A stretch of 64,000 bases of DNA. It comes from Metaphire vulgaris. Lineage: Eukaryota; Annelida; Clitellata; Crassiclitellata; Megascolecidae. The stretch lies in assembly GCA_018105865.1 (NCBI GenBank), contig CM030859.1, positions 5,446,343-5,510,342 of the forward strand, in the 5' to 3' direction. Below the pieces are notes generated by a model that was given only the letters and a program-made list of their open reading frames with translations, made no database searches and was not told the DNA's origin. Within the stretch, counting starts at the first letter, position 1. Each line of letters begins with the position of its first letter. Shown here piece after piece: positions 1-12,800 of this stretch. The position numbers and the translations under genes were made by a program.

Positions 1-650
1 ATGCAAGATGCAAAGATGACATCAAAGCAAGATTGGCCATGGGAATGAATATAATAATCAAATTACTAAAAGTTTGGAAGAACAAATCGGTCAGTAAACT
101 TACAAAGCTAAGACTGATCAGGGCACTAGTCTGGCCTGTTGTCTCATATGGCTGTGAGTCATGGACACTAAATAAAGAAGAAGAAAGTCAAATTCAAGCA
201 TTTGAAAACAAATACTTGAGAAAAAATGATTTTGAGGATTTTTTGAGACACTATACAAAATGGCTGGAGATTTCAGGAATTTCTAAAAATGAAAATCTAT
301 AAAAATGATATTTTGGAGTAAATCAGGAATTTCTAAAACATATAAAATCAAGAAAAAATGAGATATTTTGGACATGTTACCAGAAAAACAGAAGACTCAA
401 TTGAAAACTCAATAATAACGGGTTTGTGGAAGGAACCAGGAAGCAAAGGCAGACCCAGAACCAGCTGGATAGGCAACATTATGACATGGTCTACCTTTAC
501 TTATGAAAGGAGAAGACCAATTGAAAATGAAAGCAGCGGAAGGAAAAAAAGGGAGCAGTGGAGGAATTATTGGTTCAGCTCCACTAATGAAAGCAGCTAA
601 AAAAAAGGGAGCAGTGGAGAATTATTGTTCAACGTTGCAGCCAACCTTCG
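1..650 (+). mobile_element. RTE-type LINE, 3' fragment
   Basis: This is the C-terminal part of a LINE ORF2 downstream of the reverse transcriptase. Positions 33-302 read through LIRALVWPVVSYGCESWTL, a motif common to the end of RTE-type ORF2 proteins. After a frame change, 358-600 reads MRYFGHVTRKTEDS and then GRPRTSW, the usual 'Y-GH...GRPR..W' tail. Between the blocks a short stretch (tcaggaatttctaaaa) occurs twice, at about 275 and 330. The piece is broken and has no catalytic domain, so it is a dead fossil. Confidence 0.8.
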
Positions 651-707
651 CATAGCGTCGACGGCTTCATGACATGACATGAGTCACATGACACTAAATC
701 TTTATTC

Positions 708-1490
708 CAGTGTTTCTCAAACTGTGTGCCGCGGCACACTAGTGTGCCGTGTGAGATTGTCAGATGTGCTGCGGGATTTGTTGGAAATTTTGTTAAATTA
801 AAAATGTCAATGTTTTAAATGTTTGAGATCAATGCCTGTGCTTCAACACTCTTATCTTGAACGCAAGCCAGTGAGGTCCGTAGCGTCACCAACGAGTCTG
901 ATGAATCTAGAGTCTTGATAATTCATCCCCTGGGACCTGGGAGGACGGAAAGTGCAGCATCGCATACTAATATATATACTTGGTATACTAGACAATGCTG
1001 GTGTGGGGAGCGGTTGTGAATTTGCAGTTAAGACTACATGGGATCAAGTACGCCTAAACCACTAAGATACAACCACTGCCCTGTGTCTGGTTTGATTGGG
1101 GAGCTTACTTCTCATAGGTATCTAGGTATCTGGAGATGCGCAAGGTATCCAGTTTCTATGTGGCACCTAAATAGAGGTACGACAGGGGTCTTATCTGCAG
1201 AGCGGCAGTGTACCGCCAGAGAGGACATGCAATCTGTTCTGAACCAAGCTATTCAAGTTGTGAACTTCATAATATCCTGGCCACTTAAATCTTGACTTCT
1301 TTCAAAGCTATGTGAGGCAATGGATTCCGAATAGGCATGCCTGTTATACCATACTGATGTTCGTTGGCTTTCACGATGGAAGGTTTTGATATCTTTCATC
1401 AGCAAAAAATCGTGACGTCTTTTCAAGTGTGCCGCCAATTTTTCGCATATTTTTAGTGTGCCGCAAGACGAAAAAGTTTGAGAAACATTG
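708..1490 (+). mobile_element. hAT element with transposase remnant (ZBED-like)
   Basis: The element starts CAGTGTTTCTCAAAC and ends GTTTGAGAAACATTG, a terminal inverted repeat of about 15 bp with one mismatch. It is flanked by a perfect 8-bp duplication, CTTTATTC, at 700-707 and 1491-1498, the hAT hallmark. Within it the + strand reads VVNFI...WPLKS at about 1256-1292. After an in-frame stop it continues LLYHTDVRWLSRWKVL at about 1340-1390, typical of ZBED5/SCAND3-like hAT transposases. At 783 bp with several stops it is an internally deleted copy. Confidence 0.9.
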
Positions 1491-1537
1491 CTTTATTCAG
1501 TAATCTGACCAGTTACAATCATCTTTCATTTCCATGT

Positions 1538-1770
1538 CCCTGCCGGCTGAGAGAGAGAAAAGTGAGAGGGGGGAAGAGAGAGGGAGGGAGGGAGAGCTTT
1601 GAGTTGAATGTGGCAAAGACAAGCAGAGATGGGTGAGAGAGAAAGCCAGACTGAAAGATACAAAGCGAGACAGAGACAGAGAGAGAGAAAGCCAGACAGA
1701 AAGATACAAAGTGAGACAGAGAGAGAGAGTGGGGGAGGGAGGGAGGGAGGAGAGAGAGAGAGATTTTGCC
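1538..1770. repeat. purine-rich (GA)-type low-complexity tract
   Basis: Almost all bases are A or G, with runs of GAGA and GGGA, and a repeated phrase (gaaagccagac, agatacaaag) at about 1640-1710. Open frames here (Ser/Leu-rich on -, Arg/Glu-rich on +) come from composition and are not genes. Confidence 0.85.
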
Positions 1771-2395
1771 TTGAATTGGAAGGGCTTTTCTCCACTGTCG
1801 TCAGCGGTCATATAATGCCTGCACATAAATTGCTTAACTATCTATTATGGAATCTACTGGTATTCAGAATCCTGATTAATTAATTCTTCATTGAATATAC
1901 TATTCAACTGTTTTCTATGAGGTCTCTCAAGATCACTATTAAACTGCTCCGTTTGTCCATTTACATGACTCTTCAGCAAGTCTTACTTGAATACATTGAT
2001 TCCTGACAATTAATACTGTATTAGAACATTTAGAGTTGATCTTTGACTATTATTTATTAAGTTTGAAGCTATTTTAATAGCGATGGTCGTCTTGGTGATT
2101 AGTTGAGCCTATGCATTTTATAATCATGTAATTTTTTGCATTCATTCACTTAAATTCAAACGCATGTGAATGTAAATGGGTTTTTTTGATGAAATCATGT
2201 GATAACAAGTATCTTGTATTCGAATGGAAGACTTTGTAAAAAATTTTGAAGCAATTGGTCAAGAACTTTCGAAGATTAGTCATTATGTACAAACGAACAT
2301 TTCGTTTTTATTAATAAGATTCATCTATAGAACTTTTGTAAGTTAAAGTGACTGTTATTTTTTTGGTTATAGCAGATTTTGAATCACACGAGACA
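1771..2395 (+). other. PHB1 upstream sequence with candidate 5'-UTR splice acceptor
   Basis: No gene or repeat is clear here. Immediately before the PHB1 start codon a pyrimidine-rich run (ttatttttttggttatag) ends in AG at 2371-2372, followed by 23 bases and then ATG at 2396. This looks like a 3' splice site that would join an upstream non-coding first exon to the coding exon. I could not place that first exon or a promoter. Confidence 0.4.
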
Positions 2396-2486
2396 ATGGC
2401 TGCAGCTAGGATATTTAGCACTCTGGGAAAAATTGGTCTGGGAATAGCAATGGCTGGTGGAGTTGCCAATACAGCATTGTATAATG
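2396..2486 (+). CDS. PHB1: PHB1 coding exon 1
   Basis: It begins [16 protein letters not shown] and encodes the membrane anchor. It ends after AAT G at a GTAAAT donor (phase 1). The ATG 48 bases further upstream in the same frame lies in the likely polypyrimidine tract and does not match prohibitins, so 2396 is the start. Confidence 0.95.
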
Positions 2487-5400
2487 GTAAATACTTATTT
2501 GAAATATGCACCCTTGTCAGTAGAGAGTACAACATGATTTTTTCTAATGATAGTATTTTTATATTTCTTTTTTATCAAATGTCAAATGTTTTCAGATTAT
2601 ATGAATTGAAAATATATATGAGCATTGTTTCTGCTTTTAGTTGATGGTGGTCATAGGGCAGTCATCTTTGATCGTTTCTCAGGAGTTCGTCAGACGGTGG
2701 TTGGAGAGGGAACACACTTTCTTATTCCGTGGGTTCAGAGGCCCATCATCTTTGACATTCGTTCCCAGCCACGCAGTGTTCCCACAGTAACTGGTAGCAA
2801 AGGTAAAGTATAATGTTGTTAAAACCGCTGGTTTTGACTGCTTAATCGCCATGTGCTGGAAAAATCCGGCATACGGGGAAAATTGCTCACGCCATAGCAC
2901 CGGAATTTTCTGTCATTTTCTTAATGACGCCTGGCAATCGTCGGCGTAGGGAATTATTAATCCTTGGCATGAACAAAAAAGGTCTGCCTGTAGATAACTT
3001 TTGTGACAATTTTAGGTGCAATTTTGTTTGAAATGGGGCGGGGGAATTCTCTCCCCAGTGCTTGCAATGGACGGCAGCCAATGGTGAACTGCCAGATCTC
3101 TATCCCTTTTCTTTGCAGAGCGGGTTCAAAGTTGATGTAAATAACCTCAATGCAGCACAATTCTATGAAATGTTTGTCTCACCGGACTTGGTTAGGCTTC
3201 TTGTTTATCAGACAAATTTGTATGCAACCTCGAAGAGGAAGCATCTAATTAATCATGAGCCGTTCCTCATCGACCAAACCCCGGTAATACCATCTGCCGA
3301 GGTACGCCTCTTCGGTGTTCAATTGGACGAGTCACTGTCGCTCAGCAGCCACGTCGGCATCATCGCCAGTAATGCATTCTACCATCTACGGTGGATCAAA
3401 GTGGGACGACGACATCTACCAACGCCAGCGGTGATGCTACTCGTGCGGGCGCTGGTGCTCATGAGACTGGACTATTGCAACAGCATTCTCCTCGGATTAC
3501 CAGACAGCCAGCTTAATCGCTTGCAGATAATCCAGAATGCCACTGCATGAATGATCTGTCAGAGCAGGTGGAGAGAGCACGTCACACCATAGCTCAGAGA
3601 CAGACTGCACTGGCTCCGCATTCCAGAACGGATCGTGTTCAAAAGGTGCTGGTTCCCACACCGTGCACTTTACGATCCATCATGCCCAGCTAACCTGTCG
3701 GAGCTGCTTCACAGGGTCCCATCCACTGATTACCGAGCGCGGCTCCGTTCCTCAGTGAAAGCTCTACTGATGGTTCCTCCTCCCTCGAAGACAGCTAAAC
3801 TTGGAGAGTGATCCATTACACGCGGGAACCCGGCTCTGTGGAACGCATTACCACACAATATCACCAACACGACTAATCTAGAAACTTTTACGAAGCGACT
3901 TAAAACACACTTGTTCGGATTCTCGTTCAGTACCATGTAAAGCGCTGTTGACCCTAGCCTCATATGACACTAGCGCTATACAAGTTAGCCCATAACTAAC
4001 TAACTAACTTAGTTTATTCAGAGAACTCATCTAGCGCCAACTTCCCGAGTTCATGCATGAGTTGATACAGACCAAAGAAATTTATAGATTTGATGATGTT
4101 GATGGGCAGTGGTGGTTCCACGCTGGAGATGAGTGGGGAAGCATCCTCCACCGGACTTCTTTTTTTGCTTGTCAAACCTATTTTTGGCCAAATTATTATT
4201 ATTATTATTCAGGACTATTTATTTGACGCCGTACGCATAGCTAAGGCTAAAGTCAAAGGCGTCTAACAACCAGAAGAAACTTTAAAAAGGTGTGTCTTCA
4301 TGTTCTTCAAAAACGCTCCTGGCGAAGTTTCCATGGTGACCACCTTTGGCAGGGTGTTCCACAGGATTGGGTTGCCTCTCCGAAAGGATCTGTCCCCGAG
4401 GGCAGGAGTCCTGGCTGGAGGGGGGACAAGTAGCGGATTGCGATTCCTCGACCGAAGCTGGGAACGGTATTGTATTGACGGAGCAGGTTGAATCAAGTCA
4501 TGAAGATAGGTAGGGCAGTGCTAGTTAAACTACGGGGGAAAAGCTGCAGATCACCTTTTTTGCTTGTCAACCTATTTTTCTGCCAAATCGCTGCTTACGT
4601 TTATAGGCCGCTCCACATTTACAGGCCACAGAAATCCAGTAGCATGTAAATATTTTCATAGATAAGCCGCACACGAATATAGGCCACGTGCCCTGATGTC
4701 AAAGTATCATTATATATATGTGCAGTTATTCCCACTTAAATCTTAAACATAAATAAATCTTCTATCTTATCAGTGTTCATTAGACAAAAAGGAAATTTAA
4801 TTTAGATTAAGTATTTTTACAGGTCAGGGCTGTGATCTTAGGACTAGCTCAGCCAATGCGCTCCCAGGCTCGAAGCCAGTGCAGCTGGTCACGCAGTAGC
4901 GAGGTCACATGGGCTCCCCAGGGGCTGCTGAAGACGACCTGAGCGGCTGTATTGAGCACGGATTGCTGACAATCTTTGGGCTACGTTCTCGACCAACGGT
5001 TGTGGGTTTTGAAAAAAGTATCTGGCAACACCGTGAAACACTGGTAAAATGCTAGTAATAAAGTAAAACAAACTTCTTCTTTTGGCTTTATTTCTAATTT
5101 AAATTATTTTTACAAGCCTCATGATGTGCAAATTTAGCAGTTAGGGCGTTGCTGGATTTATAATTACCAGTAGAAATATTTATGTTAGAGGGCCTCCTGC
5201 TATTTGTAAAAATGTTTTTGTATAAGCTGCTTACTATTATTATTATCCAATTTAGACCCCTGCACGGGCCGACTTATGGCAGCCCGGCCCGGGGCGGCCC
5301 GTGGTTTTTTTGGCCTGGCCCGGCCCGTTTCATCATTTTCTCTTTGGGGCCCAACCCATTTCGGCCCGCCAAATTTCAGGCCCGGCCCGCCTAACCTGCT

Positions 5401-8400
5401 TATTTGCAATTATAATTTGCAACCATAACTTTTGGAAAATCAGTTGACGTTTTGATAGCAGTCTTCTTACTACAATCTAGTATCTACTGTAAAAAAATCA
5501 TAATCCAACAAAAATGAAGCCGATCGATACAGTTTAAGCATTAGAATGCAAAATTAGTAGTCCTATGTTCTAAATGGTATCAGTGTCCAATGCAATGCGA
5601 TGCCGTGAAATGGTTGCCCCAGCACATATCCAAATCTGACGCCTTACAAGATAGACCAGAGTCACCAGACGGAGCTATTAAAGCCACATTAAATACTGCA
5701 TATAGCCGAGTAAGCCGACTAACAATCGGCTTGCTTGCTTAGGCCTACCTACGAGTGGAGGGGTAGGTACTAGGGAATAAAGGACAACAATGAACCATCC
5801 ATAAAGTTAAACCGGCAACAATTGGCAAGTTCCATTGATCGAGGGTTTCTTAATGAGTTAAACAGAAGACCATACGATGGCCCGGCCCGTCACTCATTAG
5901 GCCCGGCCCGTTTTATTTGACAATCTTTTGGGCCCTGCCCGCGGGCCGGGCCCTGCCCGCGGGCCGGGCCGCCCGCAGGCCGCCCAGCCTGTGCAGGGCT
6001 TTAATCCAATTGATTGTACCCCCTCCGTCTAAACAAAGAATTACAAGATTTCGTATCCAGGGTGGATAAAATAGGTAAAAATACAACATGATGATTAATA
6101 TTGATAAAACCAAGGTAATGGCAACAAAAGACAAGAGCTGCAACATCAAAATTCAGAGTACAGTATTGGAACAGGTCAACAGTCAACACCTTCCCGTATT
6201 TATGGTCCATCATATCAGATGACACTTCAAGCAAAGCCGACATAAGAAGCAGATTGAATAAAGGACGTGGGGTGGGAACATCATTAAACAAAATATGGAA
6301 AAGTCACAACATCCCTGTGAGCACAAAAGTCCGGTTACTGAGATCAATGGTGTGGCCGGTCGCCACATATGGCCGTGAAAGCTGGACAATAATGAAGGAA
6401 GATGAATGGCACATACAGGCATTCAAAATGAAAGTTTTAAGACAAATAATGAGAGTTTCCTGGAAAGCAAAGAAGACGAATGAGTGGGTAATGGATAAAG
6501 CAGCAGTTCAAAGAACCCTACTGGAAACAGTAAAGAAAAGAAAACTGAAATACTGGGGACATATTTTGCGAACAAAGCAGTAATGTCTGGAGAAGGATAT
6601 AATGCAGGGCACAATGCCTGGATCACAAAAAAGAGGCAGGCCAAGAAAAAGGTGGGAAGACAACATCAAAGAATGGACAGGACTCACTATCGAGCAGGCG
6701 ATAAGAAGAGCAGAAGATCGTAACATCTGGAAGATGACAGTTCATAATGCAACCAATCTTCGGAGCGAAGACGGTTGAAGACAAGACTTCCGTCTAAGAC
6801 AGTGAAATTTGGGGAGAGGTCTTTCACCCGGGGGGAATCCCCTCCTCTGGAATTCGCTGCCCGACATTGTGACCAACACGACTAGTCTTCAAATGTTTGC
6901 TACCAGACTAAAGACGCACTTGTTCAATATCTCATTTAAGTGCAATGTGTAAAGCTCTTGATCTTGGCTTGCTATGACTATAGTGCTATATAAACTGGCT
7001 TAATAACTAACTAACTAACTATTATAGGCCACATCAAAGGGCCTCTTCTTGTAAAATCGTCTATAAGCCACGGCGATTTGGCATGAAAATACGGTGCTAT
7101 GTACACCCCAACACAGAATTCTGCAATCATCCTGAAATTTTTCAGAGCCTTGCCTTTGAGTTTATGTTTTGAAATCCAAATTCTCATGAACCTCAGAGCT
7201 GTTGTGAGCCATTGGCTGTGTGACACAGGTCCGATGTCCAAGAGAGCCAGATCATTGGGCAAAACTCCTGTCCTGATTGCAGTGACTATTCTGTAGCCAT
7301 AGCTTTGATCTGTGCTAAGGTCTTTGATTACTTCATCACAGAGCTGTCTTTCTCAGGCCAGTGTGGTGTCGTAGACTGGCCAGGGCTATGTTGGTTATGT
7401 CCTCGGTATTGTATTTTGCCCCTTTCCCAGTAGCAACATTTGCGACTTTGTCTATGTCTTCATCACTATAATCGACCTCCGCTGCTGCGCCTATGATATC
7501 TTCAGAATCTTCCTGATCTTCTTCTGTCATTTCTTCATCTTCTGTGATTTTGCTCCACTCTTCAATTGCCTTTTTTCTTCAGCCACCTTCCTTTTGGCCT
7601 GCCTTTCTTTTTGCTATGACTATTGTCTCATCTCAGGAAAGTCAACCAGCCCTATCTGGTGAGCTCCTGTGCTTCCAACTTCCTCTCGCTGATCTTTTAT
7701 GAACACTAACTCGATCACAAGAATCTTCTGATGTCTGCTGTGCTTGCCCGATATGTGTATGCTGCAACTCATTTTTCTATGCATAAACAATGAACATCTG
7801 AGTTAGCTGCTGGCACTGCCACTCAATATGAAGGCAGACGTCCATCCAAGTATTAAGCTGAACTTGACTGTCTAAATTCATTGTTCTTTCGGGGAACTGG
7901 TTGCAGAACATCAATTATGTAATTTTTGTTGAAACATTGTTTATTTAGTAAAATTATAATTTACTGCATTTCATTTTGGTGCAATTTTCAGATTTGCAGA
8001 ATGTAAACATTACTCTCCGTATTTTGTATCGACCCTTATCAGAGAAGTTGCCACAGATCTACACAAACCTTGGTGTTGATTATGATGAGCGTGTGCTGCC
8101 CTCCATTGTAAATGAAGTTTTAAAGGCTGTCGTGGTGAGTGAAAGAAGGCAGTGTTCTTTCAATTAATGTACTTGAATTTTGCCTCCACGTAAAGTTTGA
8201 CGAGAGTGAACTGAGCTTAAAATTTACTTTTTAACCTATTAACTGGGGATTTAAATTTTAGACGTCATTAAAGTGCTGGAAAATTATTCAAAACTAAATA
8301 GGGTATTTTTAAAAAATTTACTATGTCTCCGGCTATGTGAAAGCTAAGAAGATCAGGTATACACCAATGTTTAGCTTTTTATTGCTCTTTTTAACCATCC

Positions 8401-9722
8401 GTGCCCAAAAAAATTTTGTTGGGGTTGGGTCCACTCTATGGCCTAAAATAGCACCACCCACCCAAAAAAAATTCTAAGCTCTGTAGAAAACATTTTTCAG
8501 TGGTAATCCCACTTTTGTCAGCAGCAAAATTATTATTGTTATTATTCATGACAATTTATATAGCGCCATAGCATAGCAAGGGCCAAAGTCAAAGATGCTT
8601 TACAAAAAACATGGGAACATGTTGTAGGGGGGTGTAAGAGGAACAAAATAAATCAAACATTTTGAAGATCGGACCACATTTGGTAGAGTTATGTTACTTC
8701 GGAATTGAAGAAAAATTAATAAACCTAATACGAACAGTGTATAGAAAAGCAGAAAACTCAGTGAGGGTGGAACATGAACTAACAGAATGGTTCAAGACAG
8801 AAGTAGGAACAAGACATGGATGTATTCTTTTGCCAATGCTGTTTATCATAATTCTTGAGGCCATATACAAAATAGTAACCAAAGACTTAAACATTGGTGT
8901 AAAGTGTTATGGAGAAAATATTTATAATTTAAAGTTTGGAGATGATGTCACCTTGCTTGCAGAATCCAGGAAAGATCTACAAAAACTGACAGACAAAGTC
9001 AATATCACAAGCCAAAGATTCGGCCTTATGATAAACGCAGCAAAAACTAAAACTATGGTGGTCAGCGAAACAGGAGAAAAGAAGATGCGATTGACTCTAG
9101 AAAGTACAGAAATTGAACAAGTCAAAAACTTTACATATGTAGGAGGACAAATAACAAGCAATGGAAGCCACCAAGAAGACATCAAACAGAAAGTAGCAAA
9201 AGGATTACAAACAATGGGAAGACTGAAATGCATCTGGAACTCTAAAGAAATTAAAATAAGCACCAAAGTCCAAATCTATAATACCGTTGTCATTCCACAA
9301 ATACTATATGGATATGAAACCTGGGTCACAAAAAGAGAAGATGAAAAAAGACTAATCAAGAAATGAGCTGAAAAAAGAAGAATTCTTGGAGTTAGCAGAC
9401 TTCAAAAACTTAGAAATGAAGATATACGGCAACAGATTGGATTAAAGAATACCATCGTGGACAAACTCAGAAAAAGGAGACTTACACGGTATGGACATGT
9501 ACACAGGATGGAAGACTCAAGACTTCCCAAAAAAGCACTATACACATACAAGGAAGGTAAAAATGGAAGAGGCAGGCCCAGAAAAAAATGGATAGACAGC
9601 ATAAAAGAAGATTTTAAAGAAAGACAACTGACAATTGCAGAAGGAGGAAAATTAACATTTGACAAAAAGGCCTGGAAATGTTTTCTGACTAGCTATTGCC
9701 ACTAATGAGTTGGCAGAGAGCA

Positions 9723-9802
<80 letters not shown>

Positions 9803-12800
9803 ATTACTTCTACGCCGGAGGACCCCTTGGGTTTTCTCAAAGAAATTTCCTACACAACGGTCCAAAGAGTACATATTATGCTTCACATAGAGCCTTTCTG
9901 ACACGAATAAAGGTGTCATCTATCGAATGGATAGATACTAAAGTGATTTATAGCATAAAATGCATCTGATATGTTGCCCCACTATTGATGAATGACTAGA
10001 AAGCCTACTGTACGTGTCCCGGACTTTGGGCCAAAATAACGACAGATAACATTGGCGTATCCCATCCGTCACACCCGTTAAAGGGGTTAATAGGTTTTGA
10101 CGAACAATGATAATAGCATGATATAGTCTTTATTATTACTTGCTGATGCCATGCCACATTTGCTAATCACTTGAACCCTGCAGAACATTATCATATAATT
10201 TTCTGCCAAAGACTATATGATAATGCTCTGCATTAATGCTCTGCATTATAGGTGACATAAAAAGTCAATGGGAAAATTTTCTAACAGGCGTAAAGGCAAT
10301 GCCACCGTACGGATTCATGTCATAGCTGTTCTGAAGTTGTAGTTTATTGCTGAGAGCCCACTGTTTAGGTTAAATTTTAATCTGACATCTAAAGATATTT
10401 TAATTACCATAAAATCTCAATTATAGTGCACATTTTTTAAGATGTGAATTTTCCATAAAGTTTCAGATGCATATTATATTCATATAATACCAAATTAGAT
10501 AAATTTTACCTAATTTTCCCCAACGACTTGATTTTATCAGTACTTTCCTTAGGGTTTGGCTTATCATTTGAATGGCAAAGCAGGTGGCATTAATGAGAGG
10601 GAGATGGGGAGAAAGAGAGAGACAATTTATAAGGAGAGGGGACGATGATGTGGAACTGCATTAATGACTTTGACAAATTAGTCTATTATTGGTACAGGTG
10701 TCTGTTGTCAGAGTGAATGGGAGAGAGATGGAGACAGTTTACAGAAAGAGGGAGAGAGAAGGAGATAATGATTTGCAACCTGGCTATTAGCTCATTTAAA
10801 CCCAGGTGTCACTGCAGCCAGACTCAGCCTATAATTAATGACAGTGGAATCTTGGTTTAATATAACATCAGGGTACACATTTTCCCATCCATTTCAGTAA
10901 ACACAGGCTCATGAACTTAAGCTTACCAGTGGGCAAGTATAATGTTTCCGAGTGTGGATATTTACCATATTTTCACATATTTAAGACACATCTTATATAA
11001 AAAATTTGTACCCAGCACCTTGTGTGCCTCTTATATTCAGGGGCCTCTTTCTTATCTAAATCTTTGTGTACACAGAGAACTGCACTTTTGTAAATTTGTT
11101 CACACTGTTAATGGATGTCTATTTAATTATCTAAACAAATGAATGGTAAAATTGTGAATTTGATTTCTCACCAGAATAAGATCTAAGTTTATATTCTTTA
11201 TGCATTACATTCTTTGCTGATTTAACTATTGGCCAAAAGCTCTGGTACTTAAGATGGAAATCTTGAGGTCATGGGTTCAACTAGCATAATTTGAAAAAAA
11301 GAGACCAAACTGAAAATATCAGCACACTATTATGATCCAGCAAAAGCGTCGATCGCAATGGACAGAATACTTTCACTGGATCATTTCAGTGTATTGATAT
11401 TTTCAATCTTTGGTTTCCAATTTTTTCAGTATGTCATTCTCACTGCAAATATACAATGTGTGAAAAGCTTTCAGAACTTTTTATAATAATTATATTTATG
11501 CTTGTGTTAAGTCTAAAATGATCATCCACCTCTGAGTCTGCTTCTTGGAACATTGGAAGGTGTTCCTCTCATGACTCATATGTAGCACTTTTTGCTATTT
11601 CCCTAATATAGGCATAGATTTCCAGCAGATCAGCACCTGTTTGGATGCCTTTTTTGCTTGTCAGCCTTTTTTAATGAAAAACACTGGTGAAATAGCACAT
11701 AAATGGGAAATTTCCACATACCTCTTGCATTTTTAGTACCTCTTGAGTCCCACATATTTCCCCAAAAATCACTGCATTAAACCAGCAGCCCTACCTTATA
11801 TCTTCTTGTCGGCTGCTAACAACATCGTTACTTCATTCATCCCCAATCCCTGTCACTCAGTAACCACCCCACTGATGGCTGCTATACCTTTTCTTATCAT
11901 TCAACAATCTTGACTTCCGCCTTAGCTGTCATGTTTGCAATATTATTTATGTGAAAGGAATTAGGGTGATATTTGTGTTCATGCATCTTTCAGCATCATT
12001 TCTATATGATTTTGTCTGGTGCAATGTCTACAAAGTATTTGTTAATGGAGCTTGTTGATATATGTTTCAATTCCAGTTGCAGTTACAATGTTGCTTTTGT
12101 CAGGGGAGTAATTCATTATTATCTAGTGATCTCAATTTTTATTTGGCTCTGTGCAAAGAAGTTGATTAGCATGTGTTCCTTGTGGATATAGGCACAGTAT
12201 GATGCAAGTGAACTCATTACTCAGAGAGAAATTGTGTCACAGAAAGTGAATGATGAGCTTACTACACGTGCTGCACATTTTGGAATAATTCTTGATGACA
12301 TTTCATTGGTAAACTATTCATTTCCATTTTGCAAGTACCAATTGAAAAATCAGTTTTTTTATTGTAACACATTATGCTAAATTGATTTGTTGCAAAAATT
12401 ATGTGTAATTGTAGTTCAGACTAAAAGCAAGTTTTTAAATTCTTGTAACAGACTCATCTAACTTTTGGACGTGAATTTACTGAGGCAGTTGAAATGAAGC
12501 AGGTAGCTCAACAGGATGCTGAAAGAGCCCGATTCCTTGTAGAAAGGGTGAGAATTTGTTAGACAATGTAATTTTTATCTGATAGCTGAAGACAATTACT
12601 GTATCTTATACGGATATTTCAAGAAATCCTATTTATGGCTTGACAGCTAAAAATGTCATGTGTGTCTGATACAAAATGTATTCATACAAGTATACACAGT
12701 GGTGTGCCAAGAGTAGGCGATGCCCTGGGCCAAGTTTAATCAGGATGCCCTCGCCACCTGTTAACAAGCAAAAAAGTTGCAGAGATGATTTGGATGCCCT

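Larger units (their letters stand above)
8235..10086. mobile_element. TTAA-flanked (piggyBac-like) non-autonomous element, copy 1
   Basis: It is flanked by TTAA at 8231-8234 and 10087-10090. The left end CCTATTAACTGGGGATTTAAA resembles the left end of the 47207 copy (CCTTTTAAAGGGGAATTAAA). The interior at 8330-8480 (ctatgtgaaagctaagaag, accatccgtgcccaaaaaaa, gggtccactctatggcc) matches internal repeats of the 36698 and 47207 copies. 'catctatcgaatggat' at 9919-9934 is shared with 48075. An L2 tail and an RTE-type LINE are inserted in it. Confidence 0.65.

Noticed and set aside
1497..1826. Open frames rich in Ser/Leu/Pro (-) or Arg/Glu (+)
   Set aside because: They are translations of a purine-rich low-complexity tract; no domain, no homologue-like motif.
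9652..9919. Four overlapping frames with poly-Ser, poly-Ile, poly-Met or poly-Asp
   Set aside because: All derive from the (GAT)n microsatellite at 9722-9802.
11228..11292. tRNA gene or tRNA-derived SINE
   Set aside because: Only a loose B-box-like 'gaggtcatgggttcaa' is seen; no cloverleaf could be paired convincingly.
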